A stretch of DNA of 51,366 bases from CAYHWE01 sp964360445 (GTDB taxonomy: Bacteria > Patescibacteriota > Patescibacteriia > Patescibacteriales > JAKAJF01). The translations under genes were made by a program, and so were the position numbers. The notes below the pieces were generated by a model. The model was not told where the DNA came from, ran no database searches, and saw nothing but the letters and a program-made list of their open reading frames with translations. Positions 36,844 through 43,874 of this stretch are shown piece after piece. Within the stretch, counting starts at the first letter, position 1. Every line of letters starts with the position of its first letter. The stretch spans positions 1-51,366 of the forward strand of contig CAYHWE010000003.1 of NCBI GenBank assembly GCA_964360445.1, read 5' to 3'.

Positions 36844-36869
36844 ACTCACCTCCTTGTATTTTTTTAACC

Positions 36870-36897
36870 ATATTAGCAGATTTTATTATTTTTACAA
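36870..36897 (-). promoter_or_regulatory. Promoter of the 119-aa gene
   Basis: Minus strand TTGTAA (36897-36892), 16 nt, TAATAT (36875-36870). Predicted leader of about 20 nt with the AAGGAGG site. Confidence 0.6.
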
Positions 36898-36906
36898 TAC
36901 CGCCGT

Positions 36907-36916
36907 GACGTACGTC
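36907..36916. promoter_or_regulatory. 10-bp palindrome between divergent promoters
   Basis: GACGTACGTC is a perfect palindrome lying between the two divergent promoters, 7 bp from the pilin -35. It is a candidate operator; chance cannot be excluded for a 10-mer. Confidence 0.3.
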
Positions 36917-36922
36917 CCATTA

Positions 36923-36951
36923 TTTACAAATCCGCGAAATCATGCTACACT
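36923..36951 (+). promoter_or_regulatory. Pilin promoter
   Basis: TTTACA (36923-36928), 17 nt, TACACT (36946-36951); start near 36958, leader ~22 nt. Confidence 0.65.
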
Positions 36952-36979
36952 CTCCGCCTATTCAAACAAGCAAGCTGAT

Positions 36980-37435
36980 ATGGAAATAAAAAAAATTAAA
37001 AATCAGGCGAGGCGGATCAAGAAAAAAAATAGCCGTGTCTGGCTATTTTTTAATCCGAAAAAAATAACAGCAGCAATCACAGCGTTATTTTTCGTCGCAT
37101 ATGCAAAAGCAATATGCGCCGCCAATGCCGATCAATTACTTTGGGGCGGACGCGAGGACGAAGTCCGGATCATAACAGGTCTTGGCAGCAGGGATCCTCT
37201 ATTTATCATCGCCGGGCTGATACGAGTCATATTAAGTTTCCTCGGCATCCTGGCGCTGGCAATAATAATGCTGGCAGGATTCAAATGGATGGTTTCCGGC
37301 GGCAATGAAGAAAAATCCGATGAAGCGAGAAGGATGCTGTTCAGCGGGATAATAGGACTGATCATAATCCTGGCCTCTTTCGCTCTGGCAAGTTATCTGA
37401 TAAACAATTTGGCTGATATAATCGGTATCTTGTAA
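36980..37435 (+). CDS. T4SS-type pilin (VirB2/TrbC-like, PF18895-like)
   Basis: 151 aa: a very basic N-terminus, a signal-like helix (ITAAITALFFVAYAKAICA, ~29-47), then two long membrane helices (~74-103, LFIIAGLIRVILSFLGILAL; ~119-145, FSGIIGLIIILASFALASYL). They are joined by the short polar loop SGGNEEKSDEARR. The W-M-V-S-G-G-N-E-E-K loop is typical of VirB2-like pilins seen in CPR. It should assemble into a pilus or sit in the membrane with the VirD4-like ATPase (43875) and partner (45800). I start at 36980 since the promoter at 36923-36951 excludes the longer frame. Confidence 0.8.
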   Translation: MEIKKIKNQARRIKKKNSRVWLFFNPKKITAAITALFFVAYAKAICAANADQLLWGGREDEVRIITGLGSRDPLFIIAGLIRVILSFLGILALAIIMLAGFKWMVSGGNEEKSDEARRMLFSGIIGLIIILASFALASYLINNLADIIGIL

Positions 37436-37469
37436 GAAAAGCAGCCTGGTCCAGCCAAGCTGCTTTTCT
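37435..37469 (+). terminator. Terminator of the pilin gene
   Basis: AGAAAAGCAGC (37435-37445) and GCTGCTTTTCT (37459-37469) form an 11-bp stem at the pilin stop codon; the downstream sequence is pyrimidine-rich. Confidence 0.7.
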
Positions 37470-37488
37470 CTTCCTGTTTCCAATTATT

Positions 37489-38403
37489 TTAAATCTTAGA
37501 ATATTTGCCTACCGCTATCAGGCTAGCCAGTATATTTATCACTACGGCGCCAAGGAATTGGAGTCCGAAAATCTGGATAAAGTTGCTTTTGAAATAAGAT
37601 ATGATGTTGATACTGTAATCCACGAAGAAAGCCTCTATGTAAGGCTGTAAAAGGCCTAGAAACGGGTAAAATAATGCTATCACCACTAAACAGCCCAGAA
37701 GAGCGTAAATAATGCCTGAAACCAGATAAGGGGCCTTTATAAACCAATTGGAAGCCCCTACAAGCCTCATAATGCCTATTTCCTTGCGATGTGTGTAAAT
37801 TGCCACTCTGATAGAGTTGTAAACCACCAAAAGCGTGATAAAGATGAAAATTGAACTTAAGATTATGCCGACCTGGTTTATTTTATGGGAAATCGTATTT
37901 ATCTTATTCAGAAGCGATTTATGATCTTCAAAATTCCTGGATTCGATTATGTCGCTGTCTATCTTGTTCAACGACTCGATAAGGCTGTTATACTGATCCG
38001 TGTTTTTCGGCTGGATGACCAGGATCGGGGTCAATGGATTTTTTCCGAGTTCGCGCAAGCCGTCTAAAATTTCCGGATTATTCTTATGCTTGACTTTAAA
38101 ACTTTCGAGCGCCTCCGCCTTTGACACATATTTCACATCTTTAACATCTTCAAGGCCGCCCACTTTCGCTTTCAGGGCAAGTATCTGCATTTCCTCGGCA
38201 TCCGTCTTGATGAACAGATTCACGTCTATCTTATCTTTTATTGAAGTTACCGCCGCCTTGGTTATTATATTTACCGTCAGGAGCATATTTACGGTAAAAA
38301 GAGCGAGGACTATTATCATGACCGTAACCAAAGACAGCCAGATATTGCGGAAAATATCCTGGAAACTGAATTTTATGACTCTGAAGAAAGAGATAAGAAG
38401 CAT
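37489..38403 (-). CDS. ftsX: Cell division protein FtsX
   Basis: 304 aa with the FtsX plan: one N-terminal helix (IWLSLVTVMIIVLALFTVNM), an extracytoplasmic domain (~50-170, KIDVNLFIKTDAEEMQILAL), then three C-terminal helices. The conserved cytoplasmic stretch is YTHRKEIGIMRLVGASNWFI. FtsEX couples ATP hydrolysis to activation of peptidoglycan hydrolases at the septum, often through coiled-coil partners such as EnvC or PcsB. The M23 peptidase at 23483 is a plausible partner. It lies downstream of ftsE. Confidence 0.92.
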   Translation of the reverse strand: MLLISFFRVIKFSFQDIFRNIWLSLVTVMIIVLALFTVNMLLTVNIITKAAVTSIKDKIDVNLFIKTDAEEMQILALKAKVGGLEDVKDVKYVSKAEALESFKVKHKNNPEILDGLRELGKNPLTPILVIQPKNTDQYNSLIESLNKIDSDIIESRNFEDHKSLLNKINTISHKINQVGIILSSIFIFITLLVVYNSIRVAIYTHRKEIGIMRLVGASNWFIKAPYLVSGIIYALLGCLVVIALFYPFLGLLQPYIEAFFVDYSINIISYFKSNFIQIFGLQFLGAVVINILASLIAVGKYSKI

Positions 38404-38417
38404 GGATTTTTAAAATA

Positions 38418-38473
38418 TTTTGTTTAAATTTTACAGCCAAGAACCGCAAGCTCGCTGTAAAATTTAAACAAAA
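38418..38473. repeat. 20-bp inverted repeat between ftsE and ftsX
   Basis: TTTTGTTTAAATTTTACAGC (38418-38437) is the exact reverse complement of 38454-38473, around a 16-nt loop. No T-run of terminator type follows on the minus strand. It fills most of the 92-nt spacer. Confidence 0.75.
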
Positions 38474-38495
38474 TGCAGTATATTTTTTAAAGATG

Positions 38496-39176
38496 TTAAA
38501 GAATATATTTTCCGACCGCCTGATCGCTGACGATCCTTCCCGCCTCAAATGTGATCACCCTTTTCTTGAGGCCGTTCACAACTTCTCGGTTATGCGTCAC
38601 CAATACTACTGTCGTTCCGAATTTATTTATTTTCAGAAGCAGATCGATGATCTCATTGGTATTTATCGAATCAAGATTTCCAGTCGGCTCATCCGCCAAT
38701 AATATTTTCGGCCTATGCACAAGACTTCTCGCTATGACAGTCCTCTGCTGTTCACCGCCGGAAACTTCCTGGGGATAACGATGCATTTTTTCTTCCAATC
38801 CGACTATTTTCATCACCTGAGGCACGATGCTTTTTATTTTTTGCGGCGCGTGTCCGCAGACCTGCAAGGCGAAAGCGACATTCTCGAACAGGGTTTTTCT
38901 CGGAAGCAATTTGAAGTCCTGGAAAACAACTCCGATCTGGCGGCGCAAAGTCGGGATTTCCGACTGCTTCAGGTCAGTGATGTCCCATCCGCCTATAATG
39001 ATCCTTCCGTCATTTATTTTTTCCTCACCGATCAGAGTCTTGACCATCGTTGTTTTTCCCGTTCCGGACTGTCCGACCACTGAAACGAACTCTCCTGGCT
39101 TAATATGGAGATTGAGCTGATTCAGTGCTTTCAGGCTCGGGTCGTATATTTTTGTTACATTTTGAAAAATTATCAT
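38496..39176 (-). CDS. ftsE: Cell division ATP-binding protein FtsE
   Basis: 226 aa ABC ATPase: Walker A GQSGTGKT (35-42), Q-loop Q86, signature VSGGEQQR (138-145), Walker B ILLADEPTGNLD and H-loop VTHNREVV. The very close match to the FtsE pattern (YDPSLKALNQLNL, GIGVVFQDFKLLP-like) and the adjacent ftsX fix the identity. It starts 2 nt after the D,D-carboxypeptidase gene, so the order is PBP, ftsE, ftsX in one operon. Confidence 0.95.
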   Translation of the reverse strand: MIIFQNVTKIYDPSLKALNQLNLHIKPGEFVSVVGQSGTGKTTMVKTLIGEEKINDGRIIIGGWDITDLKQSEIPTLRRQIGVVFQDFKLLPRKTLFENVAFALQVCGHAPQKIKSIVPQVMKIVGLEEKMHRYPQEVSGGEQQRTVIARSLVHRPKILLADEPTGNLDSINTNEIIDLLLKINKFGTTVVLVTHNREVVNGLKKRVITFEAGRIVSDQAVGKYIL

Positions 39177-39178
39177 AT

Positions 39179-40765
39179 TTATTGCGTTTCGCCGGCTGAC
39201 GAAGATTTTTTAAAACCATAGTTCAAAAGGTCTTTCGTTTCCATGATGCTGTTTGTTTTCGTGCTCTCGCCCATCGTTACGACGATTATATCTTCATTGT
39301 TCTTGTTTTTCGCCCTTGTCATCAGGCAATATCCAGCCTCATCAAGATAACCGGTCTTCGAGCCTGTTATTTTCAAAGTAAAATCATTGACCAAGCTGTT
39401 CGTATTCCTGATCCTATGCGGTTCTTTCGTATTCCTGGTCGTGAATGAATATTCGCTCATCGTGCTCGCATTCTGGATCGTCTGCTCCTTGAATACTTCT
39501 TTAGTTATTATAGCATAATCAAAGGCAGTGGTTATGTTTTCCGGAGACAGTCCTGTCGGTTCGATGAACTTTGTCGATGTCGCGCCCCAGCCTGAGACAG
39601 AATTATTCATCTGTCCTATGAATTCATCTCTTGCCAGGCCGGAAACGCGGACCAATGATTCAATCGCATTATTCGCGGAGCCGACAAGCGCGGAATAAAT
39701 CAGGTCTTCGATGCTCAACGTGTCGCCGTCATCCACTTTCAAGCGCGCCGATTCCCATTTATTATCCACATACTTATAATTATATTCCTCATCCTGCAGG
39801 CTGTAAGAAACGATCTTGCTCAAAGTCGGCTGGGTATCGAGGAATATTTTGACTGCAATCAATTTTGTCAGGCTGGCCAATGACAGCTGCGTTGTCGGAT
39901 TCTTGTCGTAAATTATTTCCCCGGTATTTTCGTTCATGACGACAGACGCTTTTCCGGAAAAATCCGGATCAGAGCCGACACCAGAAGAAGGAATCCCTGC
40001 GATCCTGCCGTTTTCGGAAATTACCGACAGCGGCTCAATCCTGACATCCGCGATTCCTGATCCAAGGGAAGCGATCTTGGCAAACGCGTTTTTTTCAAGA
40101 TCAATGACCCTGTCCGGATGGATCCTCCTATCCGGGCCATAATCATTTATGGTAACATCGACAAATTTCCCGTTATCAGCGTTATAAACGCGTATCTTCG
40201 AGCCTTTCGGAAAATCCGGCGAAGCGGCGTAATTTCCCGATTTGTACTTGTACCAACTCGCTTTTCCGACAGCAAGCGCGTTCGGATTTTCAAAAACAGC
40301 GATTCTCGCGTAAGGCAGATGAATCAGCGAGCGCACGAATTTTTTATCCGGAAAATCGGTTGTCGGCAAAGGCCGCCAGGAATTGAAGTTCTTGTCAAAA
40401 TAAAAAACCTGTTTATAATAGCCAGAGGATGTCGCATAGCTGAACTGGATATAAAAAGGCTTATGATTATCATAAGCGGCCTTGTTCCTGAATTCGAATT
40501 GATAAACATCGCTTAATTTTTCAAGCTGCCATGGCATATCCATTTTTTCATTCAATTCAACCACATCCACTCCCGTTGATTCATTCAGGATTCCCGGCAC
40601 TAACGATAATTTCAGCGAATCGTCGAAAGCGCTGACCGTATAACCCTTCGCGATCGTATTCTTATCCAGACTTATGTAATAATTCCTGTTTTCTTCTCCT
40701 TCGGCGTTAGTCGCAAAAGAAAAAAGAAGCAAGAATAGCGAACAAAATAATATTTTTTTAAACAT
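39179..40765 (-). CDS. D-alanyl-D-alanine carboxypeptidase (S11) with N-terminal RlpA-like domain
   Basis: 528 aa. It has a signal peptide (FKKILFCSLFLLLFSFATNA), a beta-rich region, an RlpA-like double-psi barrel (~165-250; GKASWYKYKSGNYAASPDFP, VDVTINDYGPDRRIHPDRVI) and an S11 penicillin-binding domain. That domain has SLTK (~296-299), SAN (~361) and KTG (~469). The S11 domain should remove the terminal D-Ala of wall peptides. The RlpA part lacks the usual Glu/Asp/His stretch between WY and the LP-x-GT region, so it may bind glycan rather than cut it. The promoter is at 40796-40824. It leads the ftsE-ftsX operon. Confidence 0.88.
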   Translation of the reverse strand: MFKKILFCSLFLLLFSFATNAEGEENRNYYISLDKNTIAKGYTVSAFDDSLKLSLVPGILNESTGVDVVELNEKMDMPWQLEKLSDVYQFEFRNKAAYDNHKPFYIQFSYATSSGYYKQVFYFDKNFNSWRPLPTTDFPDKKFVRSLIHLPYARIAVFENPNALAVGKASWYKYKSGNYAASPDFPKGSKIRVYNADNGKFVDVTINDYGPDRRIHPDRVIDLEKNAFAKIASLGSGIADVRIEPLSVISENGRIAGIPSSGVGSDPDFSGKASVVMNENTGEIIYDKNPTTQLSLASLTKLIAVKIFLDTQPTLSKIVSYSLQDEEYNYKYVDNKWESARLKVDDGDTLSIEDLIYSALVGSANNAIESLVRVSGLARDEFIGQMNNSVSGWGATSTKFIEPTGLSPENITTAFDYAIITKEVFKEQTIQNASTMSEYSFTTRNTKEPHRIRNTNSLVNDFTLKITGSKTGYLDEAGYCLMTRAKNKNNEDIIVVTMGESTKTNSIMETKDLLNYGFKKSSSAGETQ

Positions 40766-40795
40766 CTATTTGAGTTGACTTCAATTTTTTAAAAC

Positions 40796-40824
40796 AATAT
40801 AATTATAACATGAATCAAAGTCAA
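40796..40824 (-). promoter_or_regulatory. Promoter of the carboxypeptidase-ftsEX operon
   Basis: Minus strand TTGACT (40824-40819), 17 nt, TATATT (40801-40796); leader of about 24 nt. Confidence 0.65.
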
Positions 40825-40863
40825 AAGGCAAAATTATAATCTAAAATTTTAAAATCAAATTCA

Positions 40864-40934
40864 GCGGGATTAGTATAATGGCAGTACGCTTGCTTCCCAA
40901 GCAAGAAGCACGAGTTCGATTCTCGTATCCCGCT
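40864..40934 (+). tRNA. tRNA-Gly (CCC)
   Basis: Acceptor GCGGGAT pairs with ATCCCGC and the discriminator is T. The anticodon stem CTTGC/GCAAG holds TTCCCAA with anticodon CCC. The T arm is ACGAG-TTCGATT-CTCGT. CCA is not encoded. A TATAAT lies at 40835-40840. Confidence 0.95.
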
Positions 40935-40940
40935 CAAAAT

Positions 40941-40966
40941 AAAAAACGACCATATAGCCGTTTTTA
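40941..40966 (+). terminator. Hairpin after tRNA-Gly
   Basis: AAAAACG and CGTTTTT flank ACCATATAGC; weak stem with T-run. It may only partly separate tRNA-Gly from tRNA-Thr. Confidence 0.5.
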
Positions 40967-40972
40967 TTGCAT

Positions 40973-41043
40973 GCCCTTTTAGTTCAGTGGCAGAACAACG
41001 GTATCGTAAACCGTGAACGTCAGTCCGATTCTGACAAAGGGCT
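40973..41043 (+). tRNA. tRNA-Thr (CGT)
   Basis: Acceptor GCCCTTT pairs with AAAGGGC and the discriminator is T. The anticodon stem ACGGT/ACCGT holds ATCGTAA with anticodon CGT. The T stem GTCAG/CTGAC encloses TCCGATT, so position 55 is C where nearly all elongator tRNAs have T (pseudouridine 55). CCA is not encoded. It ends 4 nt from the convergent DivIC-like gene. Confidence 0.9.
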
Positions 41044-41047
41044 CAGA

Positions 41048-41497
41048 CTATGATTCCTGATTATTCTTCTTCTCGAAAAAATAATAATACCATCTGCCGG
41101 GATTATTATTTTTTTTGTCTGAAAAATCTTTCAAGCCGGGAATGTTGAACAGGACATCGTCCGACTTTGTCGGCTCCCCTTTTTTGATCTCAGAATTATT
41201 TTTTATGACCGCCACTTCTTCCCCGTCTTTCTTCAGCCCGAAATTAAGGCGGGCCTGCTCTTCCAGGAATTGGTCCGACTCCAGATAGTCCAGCATTTTC
41301 TTCAGATCGCTGTTTTTTCCTTCTATTTTTTTTATATCGCCTTCAATCTCCCTTATCTCATTTTCAATCGTCTTCCTTTGCTTGTAATTCTTGCTTAATG
41401 GGACGGCGATCAGGATCAGGATAATGACGCTGAGCGCGGCAACGATCCTTTGGTTCGCGAAAATATTTTTTTTATATTTTTTTTCTCTGGGCAGCAT
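41048..41497 (-). CDS. DivIC/FtsB-like septum formation protein
   Basis: 149 aa with a short basic cytoplasmic end, one membrane helix (IVAALSVIILILIAVPLS, ~18-36) and a coiled coil (NYKQRKTIENEIREIEGDIK onward to ~75). After it comes the FtsB/DivIC motif YLESDQFLEEQARLNFGLKK, then a charged tail. FtsB-type proteins bridge FtsQ to FtsL and FtsW/FtsI; the ftsQ in this window would be the partner. A TATAAT ends 6 nt before the ATG (weak -35 at 41527-41532), so a leaderless transcript is possible. Confidence 0.82.
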   Translation of the reverse strand: MLPREKKYKKNIFANQRIVAALSVIILILIAVPLSKNYKQRKTIENEIREIEGDIKKIEGKNSDLKKMLDYLESDQFLEEQARLNFGLKKDGEEVAVIKNNSEIKKGEPTKSDDVLFNIPGLKDFSDKKNNNPGRWYYYFFEKKNNQES

Positions 41498-41503
41498 AAG
41501 ATT

Positions 41504-41532
41504 ATTATAGCGCTATCTTGCTTTCGGCGTCA
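41504..41532 (-). promoter_or_regulatory. Possible leaderless promoter of the DivIC/FtsB-like gene
   Basis: Minus strand TATAAT (41509-41504) is consensus and 6 nt from the ATG. The -35 (TGACGC at 17 nt or GTGACG at 18 nt) is poor and lies in the end of the GT2 gene. Confidence 0.45.
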
Positions 41533-43060
41533 CCCAAAATCCCATATATCTGCCCAACATAAGCCTTGTCTGGGCTTCAAGACCAGGGAATGACCCGAAA
41601 AATATGATACTCAAGGGAAGGATCAGCCATTGGGCTATCATTACGATATTTTTTCCTATGCCATAATTTTTCGGCCGTTTCGGCAGCAAGAGATTGGAAA
41701 CTATGGCTGATAATACTAGTCCGCCCATAGCGATGGTCATAAGAGTCCTTGAAACTACCGGAAGATTGCCGGAAAGGACGGTCGTATTGAAAGCATCGCC
41801 GCCTAAAAGCATGGGCAGCCATCCGATCACGCCTATGATCAGGGCGTTAGTCGCCCAAGAATGGAATCCGTAAAGCTGGTTGAAAATCTTGCTCAGCATA
41901 TCTCTCTTCGGGATCCTGTCCCAATTTTTCATAGTGTTGAAAATAAGATACGGCACATTTTCCACGCCCCAGCCCCATCTTCTCTGCTGCTTATAAAGGT
42001 TCCTCATTGTTTTTTTTATGCTCTCATCCATGCACACATCCATCGATACGGAAAAATACAGAGGCTCGACGCGGTAATCTCCGTTGTAATGGAGATAGCA
42101 GTGCCAAAAAATCCTTGAGTCCTCGCTGACCATTTTTGTCGACCAAAATCCGATATCGACAAGCGCTTTCCAGCTCATAGAATGAGAAGAGTAAGTCGCC
42201 AATTTCTCGACTCTGATCTGTTGCATCATCTGCCAGAAGGTATTTGAAGACGCGGCCACTCTCGCGAAAAAAGGCGCTTCCCAGATATTATTATGATAGA
42301 CAGGAATCGGCTGATAGCTTGCCTGGTGCGGCTTTTCCACGGTCAGAAATCTGTGCGTCAGGCAATAAAAATAGCCGCGGTTGATGATCGTATCGATATC
42401 AAAAACGCTGACAATAATCTTATCATAATCAATTCCTTCTTTGTCGATGATTTTTTCTTTTACCTCCCGGGCCGCCCAGGCCTGGTTCGCGCCCTTGCCC
42501 TTTATCTCTCCTTCAATGCCGTCAGGATGGATTGTAATCAAAAAATTGCGGAAATACTTTCCGAATTCCTGTTCTATCGTTTTCGCCCGCTCCATAGCTT
42601 CATGTCCGCCCCGCTCTTCGATCGCAAGCACCATGATCATATTCTTCGTCGGATAACCATCATTGACAACAGCCCGGAAGCTCGGCCTTATAACATCCAG
42701 ACTTTCATTGTATGTCGGAAAAATGATCAGATGCGCAAGTTCATCGATGCTCTCCAGTCTAAGACCGGCCTTTGACAAGTCAAGACCTCTGCATTTTTCT
42801 TCCCAATCGATCCTCATATTCTGTTTTAATTTCTTATAGCTGACAACAAGATGGATGCCTAGATAAGCGACAAGCAAAAGCCAGTAAACATCGAACGCGA
42901 CTATGAAATAAGCGACCCAGATCGGTTTAAGATAAGAAAGCGCGACCAAGATTATCAGAGTAGCCCATGACAAAAAAGCCGGGAGCATCTCGAGCCCCCT
43001 GTAAATCTTATAATCCCTGCCAGACAAATCACCCGCTTTTCCAATTTTTAGATAATCCAT
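41513..43060 (-). CDS. Membrane-bound family 2 glycosyltransferase (cellulose synthase-like)
   Basis: 515 aa. Two N-terminal membrane helices (~30-72) precede a GT2 domain with HLIIFPTYNESLDVI, DIDTI (D-x-D region, in SVFDIDTIINRGYFY), SEDSRIFWHCYLHYNG (acceptor-site Asp) and the QQRRWGWG signature (Q-x-x-RW type). At least four C-terminal helices follow. Such processive-type enzymes polymerise and may extrude a polysaccharide, but the product is unknown. It overlaps the PHP gene by 32 nt, implying translational coupling. Confidence 0.82.
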   Translation of the reverse strand: MDYLKIGKAGDLSGRDYKIYRGLEMLPAFLSWATLIILVALSYLKPIWVAYFIVAFDVYWLLLVAYLGIHLVVSYKKLKQNMRIDWEEKCRGLDLSKAGLRLESIDELAHLIIFPTYNESLDVIRPSFRAVVNDGYPTKNMIMVLAIEERGGHEAMERAKTIEQEFGKYFRNFLITIHPDGIEGEIKGKGANQAWAAREVKEKIIDKEGIDYDKIIVSVFDIDTIINRGYFYCLTHRFLTVEKPHQASYQPIPVYHNNIWEAPFFARVAASSNTFWQMMQQIRVEKLATYSSHSMSWKALVDIGFWSTKMVSEDSRIFWHCYLHYNGDYRVEPLYFSVSMDVCMDESIKKTMRNLYKQQRRWGWGVENVPYLIFNTMKNWDRIPKRDMLSKIFNQLYGFHSWATNALIIGVIGWLPMLLGGDAFNTTVLSGNLPVVSRTLMTIAMGGLVLSAIVSNLLLPKRPKNYGIGKNIVMIAQWLILPLSIIFFGSFPGLEAQTRLMLGRYMGFWVTPKAR

Positions 43061-43805
43061 ATATTTTGAATAAGAAATTTTTTATCGGATTTTCCAGATA
43101 CCCCATCATCATCCTTGAATTCGTAACCAGAAGATATCTGAACAGATCAGCCGTTTTTTGCGCCCTTGTCACATTAGCGAATTTCATCTCCCTGATGGCC
43201 CTGAATACGCTCTCCGTCGACAACTCATCGGCTTCGATCATTGCATATCCCATTCCTAAATTTTTCAGGATATGTGTATCCGAAGTCGCTATGAATGGCT
43301 TCCCGAATTCTTTGGCCACCCTTTCTCCGCCCTTATTAAGATTGAATATCTTCGAATAAAACCAGGAATATTCGATCGCGTCGAACAGGTTTATATATTT
43401 TCTGAGATTTTTCAAGCCGACAGAATAAACAGCCCCGAAATCAGGATGTGGCGCTATGACAAAAATCTCCGGATGGTCTTTTTTGTATCGCTCCAGTTCC
43501 TTGATAGTAGTTATCTTCTCGACACTCTTATCACAATTCAGGATAAGAACGTGCTTTGAAAATAAAAAATCCCTAAGCTCGGTTTCTATTCCCGGTATCA
43601 ACAATATCCCTTTTGATTTCGCATAATCGCCGTATTCTTCCTTGTAAACGAATTTCTGATGCGATGTGAAGGCCAGGACATTGAAATCAAGCGCGCGCGC
43701 GTAATCTATCAGTTCATACACGCTGTAAGAAACGATTTTCTTCCAATTTTCTCCGTCCAAAGGATCTTCTTTCGTATGTAAGTGCAGATTGGTTTTTAAT
43801 TTCAT
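43029..43805 (-). CDS. PHP-domain phosphoesterase-like protein
   Basis: 258 aa with PHP metal-ligand motifs: TNLHLHTKED (H8, H10), LAFTSHQKF, IPGIETELRD, APHPDFGAVY and ATSDTHILKNLG. PHP enzymes hydrolyse phosphoesters (for example histidinol phosphate, nucleoside 5',3'-bisphosphates, or protein phosphotyrosine in Wzb/CpsB-like capsule regulators). Its overlap with a polysaccharide-type GT2 favours a capsule-related role, by inference only. The spacer upstream holds an ACAAAT-type palindrome. Confidence 0.75.
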   Translation of the reverse strand: MKLKTNLHLHTKEDPLDGENWKKIVSYSVYELIDYARALDFNVLAFTSHQKFVYKEEYGDYAKSKGILLIPGIETELRDFLFSKHVLILNCDKSVEKITTIKELERYKKDHPEIFVIAPHPDFGAVYSVGLKNLRKYINLFDAIEYSWFYSKIFNLNKGGERVAKEFGKPFIATSDTHILKNLGMGYAMIEADELSTESVFRAIREMKFANVTRAQKTADLFRYLLVTNSRMMMGYLENPIKNFLFKIYGLSKNWKSG

Positions 43806-43810
43806 GGGAT

Positions 43811-43868
43811 TGCCACAAATCTAGCTGCAAATATTACAAATATTTGCGCCGTCTTTATTAAAATTTGC
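43811..43868. repeat. ACAAAT-type palindromic repeat
   Basis: GCAAATAT-TACAA-ATATTTGC is an 8-bp stem, nested in outer CTGCAAAT ... ATTTGCAG. It belongs to the CACAAAT repeat family seen around greA, before gltX and near 47322. Confidence 0.5.
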
Positions 43869-43874
43869 AGATTA

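Noticed and set aside
36854..36979. Upstream ATG for the pilin
   Set aside because: The pilin promoter lies within this stretch, and the added residues are not signal-like.
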